Assembly: GCA_036635475.1 (NCBI GenBank)
Contig: JAVWQH010000003.1
Location: forward strand, 1-64,000
Length of the DNA stretch: 64,000 nt
From: JAHHUA01 sp036635475
GTDB lineage: Bacteria > Bacillota > Clostridia > Oscillospirales > Ruminococcaceae
Reading direction: 5' to 3'
A program made the position numbers and the translations under genes. The notes below the pieces were generated by a model that was given only the letters and a program-made list of their open reading frames with translations, was not told where the DNA came from and did not search any database. Below are positions 56,552 through 64,000 of the stretch, one piece after another (the stretch's first letter is position 1; every line of letters starts with the position of its first letter).

Positions 56552-57394
56552 TTACTTAACCTCCTGTTTAAAGAGATTGCAGTGGCTTTCTCTTTCATTT
56601 TTTTCAAATGGTCTGTAGATTGAACCACGATTCATAGCTTCATCAAAGTCAACAAGATGACCATCAAATTCAGGACCGTCAACACAAGCAAATTTTGTTT
56701 CTCCGCCAACTGTTAGACGGCAACCACCGCACATACCTGTTCCGTCAACCATAATTGGGTTCATACTAACAACTGTTTTAATATTGTATTTCTTTGTTAG
56801 TTGAGCAACAAATTTCATCATAATAAGTGGGCCGATTGCAATAACTTCGTCGTATTCATTTCCCTCTTTGATAAGAGCTTCCAAAGCATTTGTAACAAGG
56901 CCTTTTTCACCATATGAACCATCATCAGTCATAACAACAAACTTACTGCTTGCAGCATTAAATTCGTCTTCAAGGATTAGCAAGTCCTTGCTTCTGAAAC
57001 CAACGATTGAATGAACCTCTGTTCCAAGTTCATGTAGTTTCTTTGCAACAGGATATGCTATTGCACAACCAACGCCGCCGCCGATTACTGCAACTTTTTT
57101 AAGACCCTCAAGTTCGCTTGCTCTTCCTAATGGTCCAACTAAGTCGTTAAGACTATCGCCAACATTTAATGCTGATATTTCATCAGTACCTCTGCCGACA
57201 ATTTGGAATATTATTGTGACTGTGCCTTTTTCTCTGTTATAATCAGCAACTGTCAAAGGAATACGCTCGCTATCCTCATATGCTCTAAGAATCAGAAATT
57301 GACCCGGTTGAGCTTTTTTTGCAATTAATGGAGCTTCAATTTCCATTTTCATAACTGTTGGATTCAGTGATTGTTTAGTTACTATCTTGTACAT
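56552..57394 (-). CDS. nfnA: NfnA-type FAD/NAD-binding subunit
   Basis: Ferredoxin-NAD+ reductase-like subunit of the bifurcating transhydrogenase, related to PyrK and sulfide dehydrogenase beta. FAD domain (about 1-95, with RIPLTV), NAD domain (about 100-220, GGGVGCAIAYPVAK) and a C-terminal [2Fe-2S] site (DGTGMCGGCR, with a later FACVDGPEFDGH). I chose the ATG at 57394, with AAAGGAG upstream, over 57409. Two bases separate it from nfnB. Confidence 0.88.
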   Translation of the reverse strand: MYKIVTKQSLNPTVMKMEIEAPLIAKKAQPGQFLILRAYEDSERIPLTVADYNREKGTVTIIFQIVGRGTDEISALNVGDSLNDLVGPLGRASELEGLKKVAVIGGGVGCAIAYPVAKKLHELGTEVHSIVGFRSKDLLILEDEFNAASSKFVVMTDDGSYGEKGLVTNALEALIKEGNEYDEVIAIGPLIMMKFVAQLTKKYNIKTVVSMNPIMVDGTGMCGGCRLTVGGETKFACVDGPEFDGHLVDFDEAMNRGSIYRPFEKNERESHCNLFKQEVK

Positions 57395-57435
57395 TTTTTC
57401 TCCTTTCAAGTAAAAGAAATTTCATACCTTATTAC

Positions 57436-57464
57436 ATTTTACAAAGATATGCCCTAACTGTCAA
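57436..57464 (-). promoter_or_regulatory. Sigma-A promoter of nfnAB
   Basis: Consensus TTGACA (57459-57464) and TAAAAT (57436-57441), 17 bases apart, 42 bases before the start codon. Confidence 0.7.
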
Positions 57465-57479
57465 GATATTAGTCTAAGA

Positions 57480-57777
57480 AAACGAATAATTTTATGTATT
57501 TACATTCATTTATTAGCTTATTATCAAATTTTCTCAACTAAAATGGTAATATTATGTTGATTATTGGGAAATCAGTCATAATATATATAATATTTTAGGT
57601 TGATATGGTGTCATATTAAAAAATATTTATTCAATATAAATAAAAAGTATTTATCATTTTAGATATAAACGTCAATAGTGCTAAAAAATATTTTGAGTAT
57701 AAAAATGCAGTAATTGTTATAGTGAATATTATAAAATACTTTGCAAAATATATTATATGCTATAGCGCATTCATACC
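57480..57777. other. AT-rich intergenic stretch, nothing recognised
   Basis: Between the nfnAB promoter and the pyrophosphatase terminator about 300 bases hold no plausible gene, repeat or known RNA. Several -10-like hexamers occur, as expected by chance at this base composition. Confidence 0.6.
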
Positions 57778-57820
57778 ATAATGCCCACATTTTGATTTTC
57801 TCAATTCTATGTGAGCATTA
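57778..57820 (-). terminator. Terminator-like hairpin after the pyrophosphatase gene
   Basis: AATGC-CACAT pairs with ATGTG-GCATT with one mismatch and a loop of about 20 bases, 12 bases after the stop. The T tract is poor. Confidence 0.45.
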
Positions 57821-57831
57821 AATTATTATAA

Positions 57832-59481
57832 TTACTTTTGTAGGGCTTTTATCAGTTCAGGAACAAGTTGCTTTTTACGAGAAACAATATTTTTCAGATA
57901 AATACTATCGTCTTTTATGTTATCCCCAAATGCTTCTGTAATAACATTTTTTGCCTTCTTGCCCTTGAATAAAAGCGTTGTTGACTCCTCAATGATGCTC
58001 GTTAGCATAAATACTAAAACATCGACCTTATTGTTGACGATAATTTCTTCCATATAGTCGCCAATTCTCTTCTTTAATTCATTAATATCTGTGGAATTCA
58101 TTAGAGAAATTTGACCTATTCCGATGTCCATTCCATTTATTGCAAAATCTTTATAATCCTGATAGAATATTTCTTCATTTGTGCGAGTTTTTATGTCGCT
58201 TCCTGCTGTGAACATTTCATCAGCATATGCCTCAACGTTTATCTTTGCTATGTCAGCTAATTCCAGTGCAACTTTTTTATCATATGGTGTGCAAGTTGGC
58301 GAACGAAACATCAATGTATCTGAAATAATTGCCGAACACAATGCTCCTGCAATTTCTTTGGATATTTCGACGTCATTTTCACGATACAATTGATAAATAA
58401 TTGTTGCTGTACAGCCTAATGGTTGATTTCTAAAATAAACAGGGTTGGCTGTTTCAAGATTTCCCAGTCTATGATGGTCGATTATTTCTGTTATTTCTGC
58501 AAATTCAATTCCATCTACTGCTTGATTTTTTTCATTATGGTCAACAAGTATTATTGGCTTATTTTCCATTGCAATAAAGTTCCTTTTGGAAATTTGACCT
58601 ATATATTTTCCTTTTCCATCGTGTACAGGGAAAAATCTATGGTATGTATTTCCCATAACTTCTTTTACTTCATTAGTGTAATCATCTATGCTGAATGTCA
58701 AAATATTTTTGCTTGTCATAAATGATTTTATGGGCATACTCTGATTAATCAGTCTTGCAACAGTGTAGGAATCATATGGTGAAGAAATTATTACGCAGCC
58801 TTTTTTCTCAGCTAATTTAACAACAGTTTCATTTACATCGTTATTTGTACACAAAACTATGCAGCTAACTCCCATTTCAATGGCAAAAAATTGATTTTCA
58901 AATCTGTTTCCAGTAATAACTAAGTCACCTTTGCTGATATATTCTTCCATCAATTCTGGTGTATTTGCAGCTATAGTCACCTTTCCTTTGGAAAAATATT
59001 TGTTGACATCTCCACAAATAACCTTTCCATCAAGGGTTTCAACTATGTTTTTATATGGCGTGTTAGCTTTTGAAACAATTTCACTATCATACACATCAAG
59101 ATTAGAGGCGGCTATATCTCCCACCGAAACAATCCCATCAATTGCCCCATCTTGTTTAGTTATAACCAATGTAACTGCCTGTTCCGACTTCATTATTGCA
59201 TAAGCATTTTTGAGAGAAATATCCCCCGATACACTTTTTATATCTCGGATTTCCATATCAGAAACTTGAGTTCTAACATCAGAAATTTTTCTTGGCGAAG
59301 ACAAATTAAATTTATCCAGTACAAATTGCGTTTCCTTGCTTATTTCTCCGCATCTTGCTGGAATGTGATTAAATGATTTATCTATTATATTTTTTAAATT
59401 TGCATAGCAAATTGCTGAACAAATTGAGTCCGTATCAGGATTTTTATGTCCTATAACCAGTTTATCTATTATTTTGGGCAT
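57832..59481 (-). CDS. Mn-dependent inorganic pyrophosphatase with CBS and DRTGG domains
   Basis: Family II pyrophosphatase that drives biosynthetic reactions by hydrolysing PPi. The catalytic DHH part is split: GHKNPDTDSICSA near 11-23, then two CBS domains (about 70-125 and 250-305) with a DRTGG domain between (about 135-245), then VDHNEKNQ and TEIIDHHRLG near 320-345, and a DHHA2 domain (about 420-549). CBS-PPases of this type are regulated by adenine nucleotides. 549 residues is the expected length. AAAGGAG precedes the ATG. Confidence 0.92.
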   Translation of the reverse strand: MPKIIDKLVIGHKNPDTDSICSAICYANLKNIIDKSFNHIPARCGEISKETQFVLDKFNLSSPRKISDVRTQVSDMEIRDIKSVSGDISLKNAYAIMKSEQAVTLVITKQDGAIDGIVSVGDIAASNLDVYDSEIVSKANTPYKNIVETLDGKVICGDVNKYFSKGKVTIAANTPELMEEYISKGDLVITGNRFENQFFAIEMGVSCIVLCTNNDVNETVVKLAEKKGCVIISSPYDSYTVARLINQSMPIKSFMTSKNILTFSIDDYTNEVKEVMGNTYHRFFPVHDGKGKYIGQISKRNFIAMENKPIILVDHNEKNQAVDGIEFAEITEIIDHHRLGNLETANPVYFRNQPLGCTATIIYQLYRENDVEISKEIAGALCSAIISDTLMFRSPTCTPYDKKVALELADIAKINVEAYADEMFTAGSDIKTRTNEEIFYQDYKDFAINGMDIGIGQISLMNSTDINELKKRIGDYMEEIIVNNKVDVLVFMLTSIIEESTTLLFKGKKAKNVITEAFGDNIKDDSIYLKNIVSRKKQLVPELIKALQK

Positions 59482-59679
59482 TTATCTAATCTCCTTTATT
59501 TCATTGCCATAACTTATGACTATTCTACAACAAAATGCACAAAATATCTACTGATAATTTTACATAAAGTTATTTGAAAGAATGTATATTTTTAGTTTGT
59601 TTGCTCAAATTGAAGATTGATTTTATTATATGGCAAAATCCAAACAGAAATTCACTTGCGTATTTATAATTAATAAAAC

Positions 59680-59712
59680 AAAAAAGTACGCCGTTTAAGG
59701 CGTACTCAAAAA
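59680..59712 (-). terminator. Terminator after the zinc-ribbon gene
   Basis: AGTACGCC and GGCGTACT form a perfect eight-base stem around a six-base loop with A/T runs on both sides; on the minus strand TTTTTTG follows. Confidence 0.9.
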
Positions 59713-59727
59713 AACAATTAAATTAAA

Positions 59728-60009
59728 TTATCTTTTGTTTGAGAAACAATCGCTGCAATAAACAGGCTTGTCGTTTCTTGGTTGGAAAGGAACTTTGCAA
59801 GGAGCACCGCATTCAGCGCAAACTGCATCGTACATTTCTCTTTGGCCTCTGCCGCCATTACCGTTTGCATTTTTGCGAGCTTGTCTGCAATCTTTGCAAC
59901 GTAGTGGTTCGTTTGTGAAGCCTTTTTCAGCGTAGAATTCTTGTTCAGAAGCTGAGAATATGAATTCAGCTCCACAGTCTTTGCATACTAGAGTTTTGTC
60001 GTTGTACAT
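59728..60009 (-). CDS. Small double zinc-ribbon protein
   Basis: 93-residue protein with two probable zinc ribbons: CKDC (9-12) with CKDC (38-41), and CAEC (64-67) with CSDC (84-87); an additional Cys lies at 71. The linker between them is rich in Gly, Asn and Arg. It belongs to the widespread zinc-ribbon family of Firmicutes whose function is not established. The gene has its own strong terminator and two tandem consensus promoters, suggesting high or tightly controlled expression. GAGG lies ten bases before the ATG. Confidence 0.85.
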   Translation of the reverse strand: MYNDKTLVCKDCGAEFIFSASEQEFYAEKGFTNEPLRCKDCRQARKNANGNGGRGQREMYDAVCAECGAPCKVPFQPRNDKPVYCSDCFSNKR

Positions 60010-60031
60010 TAAGTGTATACCTCTTTTTTAA

Positions 60032-60092
60032 AATATATGTTTGTTATCCCAAACACTAATGATAGTTTATAACATTTTTATTATTTTGTCAA
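60032..60092 (-). repeat. Promoter-operator module, proximal copy
   Basis: On the minus strand: TTGACA (60087-60092), 17 bases, TAAACT (60064-60069), five bases, then TAGTGTTTGGGATAACAAA (60040-60058) and an AT-rich tail. Every element lies exactly 68 bases from its counterpart in the distal copy, so this is a diverged tandem duplication. Confidence 0.85.
60064..60092 (-). promoter_or_regulatory. Proximal promoter of the zinc-ribbon gene
   Basis: TTGACA and TAAACT, 17 bases apart; predicted start near 60057, at the edge of the conserved 19-base element, which contains TGTT-N6-AACA. Confidence 0.7.
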
Positions 60093-60098
60093 TATGAA

Positions 60099-60160
60099 AA
60101 ATATATATTTGTTATCCCAAACACTATTAGTAGTATATACCCATTTAAACCTTTTGTCAA
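60099..60160 (-). repeat. Promoter-operator module, distal copy
   Basis: TTGACA (60155-60160), 17 bases, TATACT (60132-60137), then the same 19-base element (60108-60126). Conservation is total in the -35 and the 19-base element and low in the spacer, pointing to selection on the functional parts. Confidence 0.85.
60132..60160 (-). promoter_or_regulatory. Distal promoter of the zinc-ribbon gene
   Basis: TTGACA and TATACT, 17 bases apart: the best sigma-A match in the window. Confidence 0.75.
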
Positions 60161-60238
60161 TAATAAAAACAAATATATTTATTTTTGCACTACTTATAGT
60201 CAATATGCTGGATTATCAGTTGTATTTGCTATAAATTT

Positions 60239-61864
60239 CTATTGATTATTGTTAGATTTGCTAGAGTTTTTATTTGCTTTTTCTTTCATTTCCAAATAAT
60301 CATCATATGTTGTCATTCTATCAATAATTCCCTCTGGAGTTATCTCAATAATTCTGTTTGCAATAGTTTGAATAAATTGGTGGTCTTGAGATGAGAAAAC
60401 AACAGCTCCCTTAAAATCAATCAAACCATTATTTACTGCTGTTATTGATTCCAAGTCAAGATGGTTTGTAGGCTGATCCAAAATCAACACATTTGAGCCA
60501 ACAAGCATCATTTTTGAAAGCATACAGCGGACTTTTTCTCCTCCTGAAAGCACATTAACTTCTTTCAAAGGCTCATCGCCTGAGAACAACATTCTTCCCA
60601 AAAATCCTCTTAGGTAGCTCTCGTGTTCATCAGTTGAAAATTGAGAAAGCCAATCCAACAAATTAAGTTTGCAATCATTGAAGTATTTTGAATTGTCTTT
60701 TGGAAAATATGAACGAGATGTGCTGACACCCCATTTGATTTTTCCTTCATCAGGTTCCATTTCTTCAGCTAATATTTTGAGTAAAGCTGTTGAAGATTGC
60801 TCATTTTCAGATATAACTGCAACTTTATCCTCACGATTTAATATAAAGGAAACATTGTCAAGAACTTTCACCCCATCAATTGTTTTGGATATTCCCTCAA
60901 CAAAAAGTGTATCCTTGCCAATTTCTCTGTCCGGCTTAAATGCTACCCAAGGATAGCGTCTTGATGATGCAGGCATTTCTTCAATTGTCAATTTATCAAT
61001 TAACTTTCTTCTTGAAGTTGCTTGTTTGGATTTAGATTTATTTGCAGAAAATCGTTCGATAAATTTCTGCAATTCTTTAATTTTATCTTCACTCTTTTTG
61101 TTTAAATCTTTTGACATCTGCTGCATAATTTTACTTGATTCATACCAGAAATCATAGTTACCAACGTACATTTTAATTTTTCCGTAGTCAACATCTACGA
61201 TATGAGTACAAACACTATTAAGAAAATGTCTGTCATGGGATACAACTATAACTGTTCCAGGGAATTCCATTAAAAAGTCTTCAAGCCAATTAATTGATTC
61301 AACGTCAAGATGGTTTGTAGGCTCATCAAGTAGGACAATTTGTGGCTGTCCGAATAATGCTTGTGCTAGCAAAACCTTAACTTTTTCGCCGCCTTGCAAT
61401 GATGACATTTGAGAATAGTGAAGAGCGGTTTCTACGCCAAGACCTTGCAGCAATTTTGCAGCTTCTGATTCAGCTTCCCAACCATTAAGTTCAGCAAATT
61501 CGCCTTCTAATTCTGAGGCTTTTTCGCCATCTTCATCAGTGAAATCTTCTTTTGCATAAAGAATTTCTTTTTCTTGCATTATCTCGTGCAAACGTTCATT
61601 TCCCATAATAACTGTGTCCATAACAGTGAACTCATCATATTTAAAATGGTCCTGTTTCAGCACTGACATTCTTGTATTTTCAGAAATATCAATTGTTCCG
61701 GTGTATGTCTGCAAATCTCCGGAGAGCAATCTTAAAAACGTTGATTTACCTGCCCCGTTTGCTCCGATTATACCGTAACAATTTCCATCTGTAAATTTCA
61801 AATTAACGTGGTCAAATAGCTTTGTGCCGCCAAATTGCAGTCCCAAATCGGTTACTGTAATCAT
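60239..61864 (-). CDS. ABC-F family ATPase (YbiT-like) with degenerate second ATP site
   Basis: Soluble tandem ABC protein of 541 residues. NBD1 is intact: GANGAGKST near 34, LQGGEKVK near 157, LDEPTNHLD near 180 and SHDRHF. A basic linker (KSKSKQATSRRK, near 275) follows. NBD2 has lost its catalytic residues: Walker A reads SENEQSST with no lysine, Walker B ends LDQPTNHLD with Gln for the catalytic Glu, and the switch region reads SSQDHQF with Gln for His. The signature LSGGEKVR is kept. YbiT-type relatives also have SEN at Walker A, but the full loss is unusual as far as I know. A possible leader attenuator lies upstream. Confidence 0.9.
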   Translation of the reverse strand: MITVTDLGLQFGGTKLFDHVNLKFTDGNCYGIIGANGAGKSTFLRLLSGDLQTYTGTIDISENTRMSVLKQDHFKYDEFTVMDTVIMGNERLHEIMQEKEILYAKEDFTDEDGEKASELEGEFAELNGWEAESEAAKLLQGLGVETALHYSQMSSLQGGEKVKVLLAQALFGQPQIVLLDEPTNHLDVESINWLEDFLMEFPGTVIVVSHDRHFLNSVCTHIVDVDYGKIKMYVGNYDFWYESSKIMQQMSKDLNKKSEDKIKELQKFIERFSANKSKSKQATSRRKLIDKLTIEEMPASSRRYPWVAFKPDREIGKDTLFVEGISKTIDGVKVLDNVSFILNREDKVAVISENEQSSTALLKILAEEMEPDEGKIKWGVSTSRSYFPKDNSKYFNDCKLNLLDWLSQFSTDEHESYLRGFLGRMLFSGDEPLKEVNVLSGGEKVRCMLSKMMLVGSNVLILDQPTNHLDLESITAVNNGLIDFKGAVVFSSQDHQFIQTIANRIIEITPEGIIDRMTTYDDYLEMKEKANKNSSKSNNNQ

Positions 61865-61913
61865 TGAATGTACCGTCCTTTTATTATATATTTTAAATTA
61901 TTTTGCATACTTA

Positions 61914-61942
61914 AAAATAATCCCGCATTACAGGATTATTTT
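61914..61942 (-). terminator. Terminator-like hairpin in the leader of the second ABC-F gene
   Basis: AAAATAATCC and GGATTATTTT form a perfect ten-base stem with a nine-base loop, followed on the minus strand by TAAG. It ends 50 bases before the ABC-F start, while ftsZ has its own terminator further upstream, so it may be an attenuator. Confidence 0.5.
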
Positions 61943-61997
61943 ATCTTTATAATCTATCAACTTTATCTCTTGTTTTGTATATAACATCAGCAAAAAG

Positions 61998-62028
61998 ACA
62001 ACTACTGTAAGTTTAACATAATAGTTGT
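61998..62028. repeat. Inverted repeat over a possible ABC-F promoter
   Basis: Arms ACAACTA and TAGTTGT, 17 bases apart, overlap the -10 of the candidate promoter at 62010-62038. Confidence 0.4.
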
Positions 62029-62038
62029 GAAAATGCAA
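62010..62038 (-). promoter_or_regulatory. Possible promoter of the second ABC-F gene
   Basis: TTGCAT (62033-62038) and TAAACT (62010-62015) on the minus strand, 17 bases apart. Transcription from here would pass through the 61914-61942 hairpin. Confidence 0.45.
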
Positions 62039-62078
62039 TGTTTTAAGCATTGTTTATTCTTTTATTTTTGAAAAGCGA

Positions 62079-62106
62079 AAAAAAGAGAGGGAATTTCCCC
62101 CTCTTA
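62079..62106 (-). terminator. Terminator after ftsZ
   Basis: On the minus strand AAGAGGGGG pairs with CCCTCTCTT (one mismatch), followed by a run of T's, eight bases after the ftsZ stop. Confidence 0.8.
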
Positions 62107-62113
62107 ATTTATA

Positions 62114-63418
62114 TTATCTTTTTTTATTGAAGAATGACATCAAAACAGAATAATCATCATCATCGTCGTCTGCTTTCCATGATGGTTCGTTTACTTCAGC
62201 CTTTTGTTCGCTTGGCTTTTCAACAGTTTCTTGTGGTACTTGATTAACCTGTTGTTCATAAACAGGTTGTTGATATTGAATTTGTGGCTGTTGAATAATT
62301 GGCTGTGGGATTGGCTGTTGTTGAGGTTGAACTTGTGTTCTAACATCATTAGGAGTTGGCGCAACAGCTCTGTAACTTGAAGTTGATTCGCCTGGTTTTG
62401 CCGGAGTTTTGAATGTATATTCAGGTATTTCAAATGATTCAGGAATTGTTGGTTGCTCAAAATCAGTTGCAATTACTGTAACTCTCATCACATCTCCAAG
62501 AGTATCATCGTATGTAGCTCCCCATTTTAGTCTTACTCTATCGCTTAAAAGTTCTTTAACCAAAGTTGATGCCCTTTTAATCTCTTTTATTCCAACATCA
62601 TGGGAAACAGTAACATTAAGAATTGCACGTCTTGCACCATTAATAACCCCCTCTAGAAGAGGAGAATCAACTGCTGCTTGAGCGGCGGCAACAGCTCTGT
62701 CCTTACCGGTTGCCTCGCCAACACCCATATGAGCATAGCCGGCATCTTTCATAACAGAAGTAATATCAGCAAAATCAAGGTTCACTTCACCTTTTATTTG
62801 AATTAAGTCAGATATACTTTGAACACCTCTGCTCAAAACATTATCTGCAAGAGCAAAAGCTGCCGGCAGAGTGATATCGTCATCATCATCATCTTCAGGA
62901 AGTAATCTTTCGTTGGGGATAACAAGTAGAGAGTCAACATGTTCTCTCAATTTTTGAATACCAGCTTCAGCTTGTATCATTTTTTCTTCGCCTTCAAATT
63001 CAAAAGGCTTAGTAACAACTGCAACTGTAAGTATTCCCATATCATGCGCTATTTCAGCAACAACAGGCGAAGCCCCTGTACCAGTACCGCCACCCATACC
63101 TGTTGCGATAAATACCATATCTGCGCCTTTTAGTGCAGCGGCAATTTCCTCTCGGCTTTCTTCAGCAGCACGTTGACCTCTCATAGGGTCTCCGCCGGCT
63201 CCTGTTCCTCGAGTAAGTTTTTCGCCTATTTGTAATTTATTTTGAGCTTGAGCGCCCTCCAAAACTTGTCTGTCAGTATTGACAACTATAAATTCGACTT
63301 CACGAATTCCCTCAATCATCATTCGGTTAACAGCATTACCGCCGCCACCGCCAACGCCAACAACTTTTATACAAACACCCTTATCCTGTTCCTTATCAAT
63401 ATTAAAATTCATTTGCAT
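62114..63418 (-). CDS. ftsZ: Cell division protein FtsZ
   Basis: Tubulin-like GTPase forming the division ring. The N-terminal GTPase domain has [13 protein letters not shown] near 21, the tubulin signature [14 protein letters not shown] near 107 and NLDFAD with T7-loop residues near 215. The C-terminal linker (about 335-415) is rich in Gln and Pro and probably disordered. Two features are odd: six Asp in a row just after IPNERLL (near 170), adding about two residues compared with B. subtilis FtsZ, and a second run of six Asp before the C-terminal peptide, which reads [12 protein letters not shown] instead of the usual acidic-IPxFLR-type sequence. It follows ftsQ on the same strand. Confidence 0.97.
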   Translation of the reverse strand: MQMNFNIDKEQDKGVCIKVVGVGGGGGNAVNRMMIEGIREVEFIVVNTDRQVLEGAQAQNKLQIGEKLTRGTGAGGDPMRGQRAAEESREEIAAALKGADMVFIATGMGGGTGTGASPVVAEIAHDMGILTVAVVTKPFEFEGEEKMIQAEAGIQKLREHVDSLLVIPNERLLPEDDDDDDITLPAAFALADNVLSRGVQSISDLIQIKGEVNLDFADITSVMKDAGYAHMGVGEATGKDRAVAAAQAAVDSPLLEGVINGARRAILNVTVSHDVGIKEIKRASTLVKELLSDRVRLKWGATYDDTLGDVMRVTVIATDFEQPTIPESFEIPEYTFKTPAKPGESTSSYRAVAPTPNDVRTQVQPQQQPIPQPIIQQPQIQYQQPVYEQQVNQVPQETVEKPSEQKAEVNEPSWKADDDDDDYSVLMSFFNKKR

Positions 63419-63599
63419 TATTATTTTCCCCCTAAGCTAGTCAGTACTTAGATGCACTTACGGCAAGATATACTACAATATTAATCTACCATATTTTCAA
63501 TAAATAATCAATAGATTAACACCTGCTTTTGTAATATATTTTATCAATACACTTTTTCCCGCTTTTGCCCATTTATTTTACCATAATTTTTATATTTTT

Positions 63600-64000
63600 T
63601 TAGTTTTCATTTACATCTAATGAAGAATTTCCCTCTATTTGTTCTGATAATTCCGATGGTGTGTCTATAACATCAGAGTTAACCTGCGATGTGCTTTGCA
63701 TTTCAGTAAAAGGTATTAAATCTCCCACAGAAACTGCATTTTCAGATATCATTTGGCTTATATCCATTTCTCTTACTCTGAGTTCCTTTGGTATTGTTGA
63801 ATCCGATACTCCGGGAATTGTTGCATCTACAACTCCTTCAAAGTTTGATTCTTCATCAAACTCTTTGATTTTTTTTATAAAATTGAGTTTATACTCAAGA
63901 TTATCAACATTACCAAGATTAATTAAAAGCCTGTCCTGATAAACAATTTTCATATTAAGTCTATCACTAATATCTATTTTTGTCACGTCTTTAAAATCTG
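63600..64000 (-). CDS. ftsQ: FtsQ/DivIB C-terminal part (partial)
   Basis: The frame is open to the right edge, so only the last 133 residues are seen. DISDRLNMKIVYQDRLLINLGNVDNLEYKLNF matches the beta-domain end of FtsQ/DivIB, the divisome protein that bridges early and late division proteins outside the membrane. A tail of about 60 residues rich in Ser, Glu and Asp follows and ends DVNEN. Its position directly upstream of ftsZ supports the call. A GTG at 63986 is internal, not the start. Confidence 0.75.
   Translation of the reverse strand, partial: DFKDVTKIDISDRLNMKIVYQDRLLINLGNVDNLEYKLNFIKKIKEFDEESNFEGVVDATIPGVSDSTIPKELRVREMDISQMISENAVSVGDLIPFTEMQSTSQVNSDVIDTPSELSEQIEGNSSLDVNEN

Noticed and set aside
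55155..57394. Glutamate synthase small subunit next to a dihydroorotate dehydrogenase electron-transfer subunit
   Set aside because: No glutamate synthase large subunit or pyrD is adjacent; the two-gene order is that of NfnAB.
57480..57777. A small RNA gene in the long intergenic stretch
   Set aside because: Promoter-like hexamers occur but no convincing structure or terminator pairs with them.
59718..59975. 85-codon minus-strand ORF over the zinc-ribbon gene
   Set aside because: Alternate frame of the zinc-ribbon gene, whose paired CxxC motifs and ribosome-binding site identify the real frame.
60032..60160. The two repeats as the remains of a CRISPR array
   Set aside because: Only two copies, and each contains a full promoter; the spacing fits a tandem duplication of a regulatory region.
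63600..63986. A complete 128-codon gene starting at the GTG at 63986
   Set aside because: The frame remains open to the window edge and the sequence matches the inside of the FtsQ beta domain, so it is a truncated larger gene.

Overview
The window is AT-rich DNA from an anaerobic, endospore-forming member of the Clostridia, probably close to the Oscillospirales/Ruminococcaceae; the family placement is inference. Evidence for this is the sporulation set (spoIIGA, sigE, sigG, yunB, a SpoVB-like flippase), [FeFe]-hydrogenase-type proteins, an NfnAB electron-bifurcating transhydrogenase pair, a flavodiiron protein and an arginine deiminase operon. Most genes lie on the minus strand. I saw no tRNA, rRNA, CRISPR array, phage or insertion sequence. 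A run of 100 Ns (16135-16234) is flanked by an exact 55-bp duplicate, so it looks like an unmerged contig overlap.

Layout. 1-8.1 kb: minus-strand operon recJ, relA, dtd, an MBL hydrolase, hemZ, a uridine-kinase-like gene and a small partial gene. 8.2-12.7 kb: a four-gene hydrogenase-sensor operon (thioredoxin-like [2Fe-2S] protein, PAS-containing group C hydrogenase homologue, SpoIIE-type phosphatase, group B hydrogenase homologue). 12.9-18.3 kb: ligA-gatC-gatA-gatB. 18.6-26.2 kb: an anion permease, yunB, a TetM-like GTPase and a 1141-residue c-di-GMP protein with two receivers. 26.4-34.2 kb: sigG, DUF4364, a VTT-domain protein, a chemoreceptor, a MATE exporter, sigE and spoIIGA. 34.4-36.6 kb: a 15-cysteine small protein, ApbE and a lipoprotein. 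36.7-46 kb: EEP hydrolase, ABC-F ATPase, AI-2E-family permease, flavodiiron protein and a heterodimeric ABC exporter. 46.2-49.6 kb: arginine deiminase, an ornithine cyclodeaminase-like protein and ornithine carbamoyltransferase. 50-57.4 kb: phosphoglucomutase, SpoVB-like flippase, nrdR, two small genes, a pentapeptide-repeat protein and nfnAB. 57.8-64 kb: CBS-type pyrophosphatase, zinc-ribbon protein, a second ABC-F protein, ftsZ and the end of ftsQ.

The genes point to a fermentative anaerobe that senses hydrogen or redox state, balances NADH, NADPH and ferredoxin through NfnAB, and may convert arginine to proline. The most unusual items are: a 68-bp tandem duplication of a complete promoter plus operator-like element before the zinc-ribbon gene; an ABC-F protein whose second ATPase site has lost the Walker A lysine, the catalytic glutamate and the switch histidine; the arginine-to-proline operon; and the spread of the usually compact ftsQ-ftsZ-spoIIGA-sigE-sigG neighbourhood over about 37 kb with order and strand kept.
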